Positions 1-5,183 of a stretch of 5,183 bases of DNA are shown here, one piece after another. Positions within the stretch are counted from its first letter, which is position 1; every line of letters starts with the position of its first letter. This DNA comes from an uncultured Lachnospiraceae bacterium (GTDB lineage: Bacteria > Bacillota > Clostridia > Lachnospirales > Lachnospiraceae). A program made the position numbers and the translations under genes. The notes under the pieces were generated by a model, which worked only from the letters and a program-made list of their open reading frames with translations, was not told where the DNA came from and made no database searches. The stretch spans positions 1-5,183 of the forward strand of contig CADBTO010000304.1 in assembly GCA_902797565.1 (NCBI GenBank), given 5' to 3'.

Positions 1-2
1 AA

Positions 3-2105
3 CTTTTGGAACAGGAAGTGATCGACAAGATTGCGGCGGGCGAGGTGGTGGAGCGTCCGGCTTCGGTGGTCAAGGAACTGGTGGAGAATGCCATTGATGC
101 CGGGGCGCAGGCGATTACCTGCGAGATTGACGGCGGGGGCATTGATTCGATCCGGATCACGGACGATGGCAGCGGCATCAGCCGGGGCGATATCCCGCTT
201 GCGTTTCAGCGGCATTCCACCAGCAAGCTGCATCGTTCGGAAGAACTTGCCGCGATCCGGACGCTGGGATTTCGGGGAGAGGCGCTCTCCAGTATTAGTG
301 CAGTCAGCAAGATGGAACTTTATACCAAGGTGGCAGAGGAGCCGGTGGGTTCCTATTACTTCATCGAAGGCGGGAAGGAGCGGGAGCTGATCGACACGGG
401 GACGCCGGATGGCAGTACCTTCATCGTCCGGAACCTGTTTTATAACACGCCGGCGCGTCGGAAATTCCTGAAATCTCCGATGACGGAGGGGAATTATATC
501 ACGGATATGATGGAAAAGCTTGCGCTCTCACATCCAAAGGTATCATTCCGGCTGCGGCTCGGTTCGCGCGAGAAATTCCAGACGCCGGGCAGCGGGGATC
601 TGCGGGATACGCTGTTCTGCCTCTATGGGCGGGAGGTGGCAACGCATCTGATTCCCATCCGGGAAGAACTGTCCGGATTCCAGGTCCGGGGGTTCCTTGG
701 GGATGCGTCGCTGAATCGGGGAAACCGTTCGATGGAAATCTTCTTTGTCAATGGAAGGTTTGTCCGCAGCAAGCTTTTGTCCCGTGCGCTGGAAGAGGGC
801 TGCCAGGGATTTGTCATGCAGCACCAGTACCCGCTTGCAGTCTTGTTCTTCGACTTCTCGGATGGGATGGTGGATGCGAATGTCCATCCGACGAAGCAGG
901 AAGTCCGTTTCTCAGAAGAGACCCTGGTATATGCCGAACTGATGAAACTGGTCAAAAAGACCCTGCAGCAGCGGGAGGATATCGGAAGCGGGATGCCGGA
1001 GGAGAAAGCGGAGCCGAAGGCGCATCCTGCGGCAGAGCCGTTTGAGAAGAAGGGGCTGCAGAAAGCAAAGGAGCGGATCCTTGCGGAAGTCGGAGAAGCC
1101 GTCCGGTCTGCAAGCCCGTATGAACCAAAGTATGGGGAGCGGATGTACAGCGGCGCGGCTTATGGCAGGGCGTGGGATGCGGCTTGCAGTGAGAGCGCAG
1201 CCCCGGCAGGAGAAGGGAAGCCTTCCGGGAATGCGGCTGCGGCAGGTGGAGTGCAGTCTGCGGGAAATGCAGCCCTGGCAGGTGGAGTTGCGGGGAATGC
1301 AGCCCCGGCAGATGGAGAGGTTTCTGTGGGGAATGCAGGCCTGGCAGTTGAAGGAAATTCCGGCGGGAATGCGGCTGCGGCAGCTGGCGGGATGTCCGGC
1401 GGGGGTGCAGCCGGGGAGTTGTCTGTTGCGGAGCCGGATGGCGGGGTTTATCATAGCGAGGGCGGTTATGGCAATGCCTATCGCAGCGGGAAAGTGGAGC
1501 AGGCAAGCTTTCTGACAGAAGAAACCAAAAAGCACCACAAGCTGCTTGGACAGGCATTTGATACCTATTGGATGATCCAGTCCGGGGACCAGCTGTATAT
1601 GGTGGACCAGCATGCAGCCCACGAGCGGGTGATGTATGAGCGTATGATGAAGGCGCTTGCGGAAAAGACCCAGACCTGCCAGCAGGTATCGCCGCCGATT
1701 GTCCTTTCACTTTCGAGCCGTGAGGCAGAGGCGCTGTCCCGGAATATGGAGGCGTTCACGAGCCTGGGATTCGAACTGTCGGATTTTGGCGGGAATGAGG
1801 TGGCGCTGTCCGGGGTGCCGGCGAACCTTTATTCGATAGACCCCAGGGAACTTTTCCTGAATATTCTGGGGAACTGTGCGTTCTGGAGCAATGAGAAGAC
1901 GCCGCAGCTTGTGCAGGAGAAGATTGCGTCGATGGCCTGCAAGGCGGCGATCAAAGGCAGCCAGGTGATTTCCCCGATGGAGATGGAAGCGCTGTTTGAT
2001 GAGATGATGGAACTGGAAGAACCCTTCCATTGTCCGCATGGCAGGCCGACGACGATAGCATTCTCGAAATATGAGCTGGACAAGAAGTTCAAGCGGGTGG
2101 TATAG
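3..2105 (+). CDS. mutL: DNA mismatch repair endonuclease MutL, 5' end cut by window edge
   Basis: MutL couples mismatch recognition by MutS to strand incision and repair; it is a GHKL-type ATPase that dimerises through its C-terminus. The reading frame is already open at base 3 and begins LLEQEVIDKIAAGEVVERP, the usual MutL N-terminus lacking roughly 4-10 residues, so the TTG at 6 is an internal Leu codon and not a start. ATPase motifs are visible: KELVEN (catalytic Glu codon 75-77, Mg-binding Asn 87-89), DDGSGI (162-179), GFRGEA (267-284), then NTPARRKF and NVHPTKQEV. The C-terminal domain carries the endonuclease metal motif DQHA-x2-E-x4-E (1605-1640), ACKAAIK (1935-1955), CPHGRP (2031-2048) and a terminal FSKYELDKKFKR (2061-2096), so this is the nicking type found in organisms without MutH. 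A segment at 1680-1706 (QQVSPPIVL) sits where the beta-clamp-binding motif is expected. About 700 residues are visible, longer than usual because of a repetitive Ala/Gly linker. Confidence 0.97.
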   Translation, partial: LLEQEVIDKIAAGEVVERPASVVKELVENAIDAGAQAITCEIDGGGIDSIRITDDGSGISRGDIPLAFQRHSTSKLHRSEELAAIRTLGFRGEALSSISAVSKMELYTKVAEEPVGSYYFIEGGKERELIDTGTPDGSTFIVRNLFYNTPARRKFLKSPMTEGNYITDMMEKLALSHPKVSFRLRLGSREKFQTPGSGDLRDTLFCLYGREVATHLIPIREELSGFQVRGFLGDASLNRGNRSMEIFFVNGRFVRSKLLSRALEEGCQGFVMQHQYPLAVLFFDFSDGMVDANVHPTKQEVRFSEETLVYAELMKLVKKTLQQREDIGSGMPEEKAEPKAHPAAEPFEKKGLQKAKERILAEVGEAVRSASPYEPKYGERMYSGAAYGRAWDAACSESAAPAGEGKPSGNAAAAGGVQSAGNAALAGGVAGNAAPADGEVSVGNAGLAVEGNSGGNAAAAAGGMSGGGAAGELSVAEPDGGVYHSEGGYGNAYRSGKVEQASFLTEETKKHHKLLGQAFDTYWMIQSGDQLYMVDQHAAHERVMYERMMKALAEKTQTCQQVSPPIVLSLSSREAEALSRNMEAFTSLGFELSDFGGNEVALSGVPANLYSIDPRELFLNILGNCAFWSNEKTPQLVQEKIASMACKAAIKGSQVISPMEMEALFDEMMELEEPFHCPHGRPTTIAFSKYELDKKFKRVV
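1191..1424 (+). repeat. Imperfect 36-bp (12-residue) tandem repeat in the MutL linker
   Basis: The disordered linker between the MutL ATPase and dimerisation domains contains a run of related units starting at 1191, 1227, 1263, 1293, 1329 and 1365, with a degenerate partial copy from 1401. Unit lengths are 36, 36, 30, 36, 36 and 36 bases, all multiples of three, so gain or loss of a unit keeps the frame. The encoded consensus is roughly GNAAxAxGxxSx (examples: GNAALAGGVA, GNAAPADGEVSV, GNAAAAAGGMSG). The unit at 1191 (ESAAPAGEGKPS) lacks the GN start but aligns well otherwise. The composition is typical of flexible, low-complexity linker and has no recognisable fold. Confidence 0.8.
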
Positions 2106-2169
2106 TGGGCTTCGGTCGTGGGCGTTGATTGTGGGCGTTGATCGGAGTTTGTGATAGGAGTTCGTGTTA
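2105..2169 (+). repeat. 13-bp-period tandem array filling the mutL-miaA junction
   Basis: From the last base of the mutL stop codon to the first base of the miaA ATG the sequence divides into five consecutive 13-bp units: GTGGGCTTCGGTC (2105), GTGGGCGTTGATT (2118), GTGGGCGTTGATC (2131), GGAGTTTGTGATA (2144) and GGAGTTCGTGTTA (2157). Units 2 and 3 match at 12 of 13 positions, units 1 and 2 at 9, and units 4 and 5 at 11. Units 3 and 4 match at only 6, mostly in the shared TGAT core, so the array may be two separate duplications in the same register. The last two units each begin with GGAG, which duplicates the core of the miaA ribosome binding site. Confidence 0.75.
2156..2160 (+). promoter_or_regulatory. 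Ribosome binding site of miaA
   Basis: AGGAG ends 8 bases before the ATG at 2169, a normal spacing, and decides the start in favour of MKQRQKLIVL. An in-frame GTG at 2151 would add six residues (MIGVRV). It lies upstream of this site and has only the duplicate GGAG at 2144-2147, 3 bases away, so it is unlikely to be used. Confidence 0.8.
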
Positions 2170-3167
2170 TGAAACAGAGGCAGAAACTGATCGTCCTGTC
2201 CGGTCCGACGGCAGTGGGCAAGAGCGAGGTGTCCATCGCCCTGGCAAAAGTGCTGGGGGGAGAGGTGATTTCCGCTGATTCCCAGCAGCTTTACCGGGGC
2301 ATGGATATTGGCACCGCGAAGATCCGGCCGCAGGAGATGCAGGGAATCCCTCACCATTTGATTGACTGCCTGGATCCATCGGAGAATATGGATGTCCTGC
2401 GCTTCCAGACGATGGCGAAAGAGGCAGCGGCGGGCATCTGGAGCCGGGGACGTATTCCGATTGTGGTCGGCGGAACCGGCTTCTATATCCAGGCGCTGCT
2501 CTATGATATTCAGTTTACGGAAGAGGGCGGGAATCCGGAACGGCGAAAGGAACTGGAAACGCTTGCGAAGCAGCAGGGGCCTGAGGCGCTCCATGCGCTG
2601 CTTGCGCAGCTGGATCCGGTTTCAGCGGAAAAGATCCATGCCAATAATATCAAACGGACGATTCGTGCAATAGAATTTTGCGAAAACTCGAAACAACGGA
2701 TCTCCGAGCACAACCAGGAGCAGCGCAGGCGCGAGTCCCCGTATGACTTTTTTTATTTTGCGCTCACGGACGAGCGGCAGGCGTTTTATGAGCGGATCAA
2801 CCGGCGCGTCCATACGATGATGGATGCGGGGCTTCTGGAAGAGGCACGGGGCTTCTATGACCAGATCTGCGCGGGCAGGCTTTCCCGTCATAGTACGGCA
2901 ATGCAGGCGATCGGTTATCGTGAGTTATTCGCGTATTTTGACGGGGAATACAGCCTGGAAGAGGCGGTGGCAAAGATCCAGCAGAACTCCCGCCACTATG
3001 CCAAGCGGCAGCTGACCTGGCTGGGCAGGGAGCAGGCGGATAAGGGAGGATGCGTGGAATTCCTGGATATCCGGGACTATGGCAGGGATCTGGAGCAGGT
3101 GGCGCAGGCACTGGCGGAGCGGGTGAAGCGAAGATGGGAGATAGGAGAAGCATGGACCAGGATTTAA
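2169..3167 (+). CDS. miaA: tRNA dimethylallyltransferase MiaA
   Basis: MiaA transfers a dimethylallyl group from DMAPP to N6 of adenosine 37 in tRNAs that read UNN codons, the first step toward ms2i6A, which helps anticodon pairing and reading-frame maintenance. From the ATG at 2169 the protein is 332 residues, slightly longer than the common 300-320. Visible family motifs are the P-loop GPTAVGKS (residues 12-19), ADSQQLYRGMDIGTAK with the likely catalytic Asp37, PHHLID (61-66), VVGGTGFYIQALL (from residue 99), NNIKRTIRAIEF, the AMQAIGYREL segment and KRQLTWLGRE near the C-terminus. The gene follows mutL after 63 bases and its 3' end overlaps the next gene by 16 bases, consistent with one operon. 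The mutL-miaA pairing is common in bacteria. Nothing essential appears missing. Confidence 0.97.
   Translation: MKQRQKLIVLSGPTAVGKSEVSIALAKVLGGEVISADSQQLYRGMDIGTAKIRPQEMQGIPHHLIDCLDPSENMDVLRFQTMAKEAAAGIWSRGRIPIVVGGTGFYIQALLYDIQFTEEGGNPERRKELETLAKQQGPEALHALLAQLDPVSAEKIHANNIKRTIRAIEFCENSKQRISEHNQEQRRRESPYDFFYFALTDERQAFYERINRRVHTMMDAGLLEEARGFYDQICAGRLSRHSTAMQAIGYRELFAYFDGEYSLEEAVAKIQQNSRHYAKRQLTWLGREQADKGGCVEFLDIRDYGRDLEQVAQALAERVKRRWEIGEAWTRI
3143..3147 (+). promoter_or_regulatory. Candidate ribosome binding site of the Met gamma-lyase family gene, inside miaA
   Basis: AGGAG lies only 4 bases before the ATG at 3152; a second purine run, GGGAG at 3136-3140, is 11 bases away. Together they support the start at 3152 over an in-frame ATG at 3134, which has only weak purine sequence before it. 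The site lies within the last codons of miaA, so translation of the two genes may be coupled. Confidence 0.55.
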
Positions 3168-4459
3168 TCCGAATATATAAAGAAATCGGCATATCAGAAA
3201 ATGTGGCAGCTTATGGCGAACGGGTGCTCGCCGGCCTGCGGGAGCGTTTCGCGCAGATGGATGCCATCGCAGAGGTGAACCAGGCGAAGGTGCTGCTGGC
3301 AATGCAGAAGAACCGGGTTTCGAGTGAATGCTTTGCGGGAAGCAGCGGTTATGGTTACGGGGATGTGGGGCGGGATACGCTGGAGCGGGTCTATGCCGAC
3401 GTCTTCCATACAGAGGAAGCCCTTGTGCGGCCGCAGATTACCTGCGGCACGCATGCGCTGGCGCTTGCCCTGTCCGCGAACCTGCGGCCGGGGGATGAGC
3501 TGCTTTCGCCTGTGGGAAGGCCTTATGATACGCTGGAAGAAGTCATCGGGATCCGTCCTTCGCGCGGTTCGCTCGCCGAATATGGCGTGACGTACCGGGA
3601 AGCGGAACTGCTTCCGGATGGGCGTTTTGATTACGAAAAGATACAAAGTTCGATTAACGGAAAGACCCGGCTGGTGACGATCCAGCGCTCCAAAGGCTAT
3701 GCCAGCCGTCCAAGCTTCTCTCCGGAGGAGATCGGGGAGCTGATCGCGTTTATCAAAGGGATCAAGCCGGATGTCATCTGTATGGTGGATAACTGCTATG
3801 GGGAGTTTGTCCGTTTATCCGAGCCTTCGGATTTTGGCGCGGATCTTCTGGTCGGCTCCCTGATCAAGAACCCCGGCGGCGGGCTTTCGCGCTGCGGGGG
3901 TTATCTTGCCGGAACCAGGGAATGTATCGAGAATGCGGCAGTCCGGCTGACTTCGCCGGGGCTGGGGAAGGAAGTGGGGGCTTCTCTGGGGATGTCCAGG
4001 GAGATGTACCAGGGGCTGTTCCTTGCACCGACGGTCGTGGCGTCGGCAGAGAAGACCGCGCTGTTTGCCGCCGCAGTGTATGAGGATCTTGGCTTTCCGG
4101 TGTATCCGTCAGGCAAGGCACAGCGAAATGATATCATCCAGGCGGTGGAACTGGGCAGCCGGGAGGCGCTCTGCGCCTTCTGCGAGGGGATCCAGGCGGC
4201 GTCTCCGGTGGAGGGCTTTGTGAAACCGGAGCCTTGGGATATGCCGGGCTATGGCGACCAGGTGATTATGGCAGCAGGCGCGTTTGTGTCCGGCTCTTCG
4301 ATCGAACTGTCCGCAGACGGGCCGCTTCGTCCCCCGTATAATGTGTATTTCCAGGGAGGACTGACCTTCTATCATGGGAAGCTGGGTATCCTGTCTTCGC
4401 TGCAGAAGCTGCTGGATGCGGGCTGTGTATCGCCGGAGGCACTGGCACAGCAAATATGA
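3152..4459 (+). CDS. PLP-dependent methionine gamma-lyase / aluminium-resistance family protein (YnbB-like)
   Basis: The protein is 435 residues from the ATG at 3152, close to the roughly 420 usual for this family (Pfam Met_gamma_lyase). It is a cytosolic fold-type I PLP enzyme related to the Cys/Met metabolism lyases. Family signatures appear in order: GYGYGDVGRDTLE (residues 66-78), GTHA (99-102), PYDTLE (124-129), QRSKGY (178-183), VDNCYGEF with Asp213 likely contacting the PLP pyridine nitrogen, GSLIKNPGGG with Lys239 as the likely Schiff-base lysine, then MPGYGDQVIMAAGAF, ELSADGPLRPPY and QGGLTFYHGK. No signal peptide or membrane segment is seen. Family members are annotated as methionine gamma-lyase or aluminium resistance protein, but the natural substrate is not settled, so a specific reaction should not be assumed. 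The start overlaps miaA by 16 bases. A longer in-frame extension back to 3050 would lie inside miaA and is not family-like. Confidence 0.93.
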   Translation: MDQDLIRIYKEIGISENVAAYGERVLAGLRERFAQMDAIAEVNQAKVLLAMQKNRVSSECFAGSSGYGYGDVGRDTLERVYADVFHTEEALVRPQITCGTHALALALSANLRPGDELLSPVGRPYDTLEEVIGIRPSRGSLAEYGVTYREAELLPDGRFDYEKIQSSINGKTRLVTIQRSKGYASRPSFSPEEIGELIAFIKGIKPDVICMVDNCYGEFVRLSEPSDFGADLLVGSLIKNPGGGLSRCGGYLAGTRECIENAAVRLTSPGLGKEVGASLGMSREMYQGLFLAPTVVASAEKTALFAAAVYEDLGFPVYPSGKAQRNDIIQAVELGSREALCAFCEGIQAASPVEGFVKPEPWDMPGYGDQVIMAAGAFVSGSSIELSADGPLRPPYNVYFQGGLTFYHGKLGILSSLQKLLDAGCVSPEALAQQI

Positions 4460-4498
4460 AAAAAGGCTTGTAGACTGGAAAAAAGTGTGATAGACTAG
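4459..4498 (+). repeat. Two tandem 20-bp A-tract repeats downstream of the PLP-enzyme gene
   Basis: Starting at the last base of the stop codon, AAAAAAGGCTTGTAGACTGG (4459-4478) is followed directly by AAAAAAGTGTGATAGACTAG (4479-4498). The copies match at 14 of 20 positions, including the AAAAAAG head and TAGACT. The A6 tracts are 20 bp apart, about two helical turns, which would bend DNA in phase. There is no GC stem followed by a T-run here, so it is not an intrinsic terminator. Confidence 0.65.
4468..4496 (+). promoter_or_regulatory. Possible weak sigma-70/SigA promoter upstream of radC
   Basis: TTGTAG (4468-4473) and TAGACT (4491-4496) are separated by 17 bases. The -10 matches TATAAT at four of six positions and has an upstream TG at 4488-4489 (extended -10). 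The -35 matches only TTG. The elements fall within the two A-tract repeats, whose first A-run lies just upstream and could act like an UP element. It would transcribe radC from about 4503. This is inference from motif likeness alone. Confidence 0.3.
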
Positions 4499-4521
4499 AC
4501 CTCATGTAAATTTATGGGATA

Positions 4522-4564
4522 TTTTTCCGTATGTTCCGGAACAGGCAGTGGAATTACGGAAAAA
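4522..4564. repeat. Nested inverted repeat in the spacer before radC
   Basis: TTTTTCCGTA (4522-4531) and TACGGAAAAA (4555-4564) form a perfect 10-bp inverted repeat. Directly inside the left arm lies the perfect 12-bp palindrome TGTTCCGGAACA (4532-4543). In RNA the outer arms could be extended by TTCC (4534-4537) pairing with GGAA (4550-4553), leaving a 12-base loop. The T-run is on the 5' side and the A-run on the 3' side, opposite to an intrinsic terminator, on either strand. It may be an operator, a 5'-UTR hairpin or a remnant of a small palindromic element. Confidence 0.6.
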
Positions 4565-4584
4565 CGCATTGGTGAAGCAGATCA

Positions 4585-4592
4585 AAAGGAGG
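4585..4592 (+). promoter_or_regulatory. Strong Shine-Dalgarno-like sequence before radC
   Basis: AAAGGAGG is a near-perfect anti-16S match, but it abuts the in-frame ATG at 4593 with no spacing. The next in-frame start is TTG at 4605, 12 bases downstream, a little far but usable. The sequence therefore argues for TTG 4605 over ATG 4593, without settling the question. Confidence 0.5.
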
Positions 4593-4604
4593 ATGAGGGG
4601 AGCA

Positions 4605-5183
4605 TTGGGGGAAAATGAGGGATATGAGGAATATGCGGAATCTGACCGGAAGAAGCGGGGAAAGCGGTCCGGGCGCAGCGGCTGGAAAGGCTGCCTGGAT
4701 CCCCAGACCAAGGCGGAGCATTTCGGGGTGCAGGCCCTGACAGATCCGGAACTTTTGGCGCTGGTCCTGCGTGGCGGCACGAAAAACAAGTCGTCGCTGG
4801 AACTTTCGCGGGAGATCCTTGGGCCTGGCAGGCATGCGCTTGTGAACCTGATGGAAAAGGACAAGGAAGAGCTGGTCCGGCTCGAAGGGGTCGGAGAGGC
4901 GAAGGCGTACCTGCTGCTGGCGCTTGCGGAGATCAGTATCCGGATTGCGGCCCAAAAGAAGCGGGGCGCATTCTGTTTTGACAATTCCGGCTCGATTGCC
5001 GAATATTTTATGGAGCGGCTGCGGCACCAGCAGAAGGAATGCGTGGTGCTCTGCTGTTTTGATGTCCGGGGGAGCCTTCTCAGTGAGGAGGTTTTGTCTG
5101 TCGGTTCGGAACACCGTGCGCTGTTTTCCATCCGGGAGATTATGAAGAAGGCGCTGATGCAGGGCGCGATGTATATTGTCATA
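4605..5183 (+). CDS. radC: RadC/MPN (JAB1) domain protein, 3' end cut by window edge
   Basis: The frame runs open from 4494 to the window end and matches RadC from about 4725: ALTDPELLALVLRGGT, then a helix-hairpin-helix (LVRLEGVGEAKA, 4872-4907), then the start of the MPN domain (FMERLRHQQKECVVLCCFDV, 5010-5069; EEVLSVGS, 5085-5108, with the Glu at 5088-5090 the likely JAMM glutamate). It stops at MYIVI, just before the expected HNHPSG metal motif, so metal ligands and roughly 60 residues lie outside. RadC was once tied to DNA repair, but its role is not established. The start is uncertain: TTG 4605 is preferred for its Shine-Dalgarno sequence; ATG 4593 and GTG codons at 4506, 4548 and 4572 are alternatives. 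From 4605 the region before ALTD is 44 residues, longer than usual, and is Glu-rich then Lys/Arg/Gly-rich. LRGGT replaces the common LRTGT. Confidence 0.88.
   Translation, partial: MGENEGYEEYAESDRKKRGKRSGRSGWKGCLDPQTKAEHFGVQALTDPELLALVLRGGTKNKSSLELSREILGPGRHALVNLMEKDKEELVRLEGVGEAKAYLLLALAEISIRIAAQKKRGAFCFDNSGSIAEYFMERLRHQQKECVVLCCFDVRGSLLSEEVLSVGSEHRALFSIREIMKKALMQGAMYIVI

Larger units (their letters stand above)
4460..4604. other. Spacer between the PLP-enzyme gene and radC
   Basis: This 145-bp stretch is more A+T-rich at its left side than its neighbours. It holds the A-tract repeats, the candidate promoter, the nested inverted repeat and the radC Shine-Dalgarno sequence. No intrinsic terminator is visible, so read-through from the upstream operon is possible. 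The radC frame is open through most of it, so part could be coding if an upstream GTG is the true start. Confidence 0.6.

Noticed and set aside
912..1710. Two overlapping antisense open frames opposite the MutL linker with Pro/His/Leu-rich repeats
   Set aside because: Their repetitive character is the mirror of the tandem repeat in the mutL linker; there is no ribosome binding site or protein family likeness.
1707..2594. Antisense open frame of 295 codons across the mutL-miaA junction
   Set aside because: It lies opposite two well-supported genes, its sequence has no recognisable motifs, and G+C-rich third positions readily remove stops on the complementary strand.
4532..4543. LexA/DinR operator for the SOS response
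   Set aside because: The Firmicutes box is GAAC-N4-GTTC; this palindrome is GTTC-CG-GAAC with the half-sites inverted and no N4 spacer.
4521..4564. Possible intrinsic terminator after the PLP-enzyme gene
   Set aside because: The hairpin has its T-run on the 5' side and A-run on the 3' side on the + strand, and the same on the reverse complement, so neither direction gives a GC stem followed by a U-tract.
4514..4618. Short + strand ORF (34 codons, MGYFSVCSGTG...) in the spacer before radC
   Set aside because: No Shine-Dalgarno sequence precedes it, it overlaps the inverted repeat, and its composition is not protein-like. A leader peptide cannot be excluded but is not supported.
4615..4740. 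ATG-rich alternative frame (MRDMRNMRNLTG...) at the radC start, suggesting a frameshift in radC
   Set aside because: The frame carries no RadC likeness and ends within 42 codons, while the radC frame is continuous through the conserved region, so a frameshift is not needed.
4502..5182. Long antisense open frame (226 codons) opposite radC
   Set aside because: The + strand encodes clear RadC helix-hairpin-helix and MPN sequence, while the antisense product is Ser/Arg/Pro-rich without motifs.

Overview
The window reads as a compact chromosomal housekeeping segment from a G+C-rich member of the Firmicutes, most likely a Lachnospiraceae (Clostridium cluster XIVa) relative. The basis is an endonuclease-type MutL with no sign of a MutH partner, purine-rich AGGAG-type ribosome binding sites, the mutL-miaA-(Met gamma-lyase family)-radC gene order, and the wording of the proteins. 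All genes lie on the + strand. The taxonomic call is inference from protein style and gene order; no rRNA or other marker is present.

Layout: (1) 3-2105, mutL, missing only a few N-terminal codons at the left edge, with an unusual Ala/Gly/Asn-rich repeat in its linker. (2) 2105-2169, a 64-bp mutL-miaA junction that can be read entirely as five 13-bp tandem units, the last two carrying duplicated GGAG sequences. (3) 2169-3167, complete miaA. (4) 3152-4459, a complete PLP-dependent protein of the methionine gamma-lyase / 'aluminium resistance' family (YnbB-like), overlapping miaA by 16 bases. (5) 4460-4604, a gene-poor spacer with two 20-bp A-tract repeats, a possible extended -10 promoter and a nested inverted repeat. 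(6) about 4605-5183, the 5' part of radC, running off the right edge.

The first three genes look like one transcription unit: short or overlapping junctions, no terminator and no convincing internal promoter. It joins DNA mismatch repair (MutL), tRNA A37 prenylation (MiaA) and a PLP enzyme of unsettled physiological role. The mutL-miaA pairing is conserved widely in bacteria; here hfq, often found next to miaA, is absent. radC may be read through from this unit or start from its own promoter in the spacer.

I found no mobile element, CRISPR array, RNA gene, toxin-antitoxin or defence system, and nothing that supports a previously undescribed multigene system. The points worth a second look are small-scale: the repeat in the MutL linker, the 13-bp array at the mutL-miaA junction, the structured spacer before radC and the divergent RadC N-terminus.
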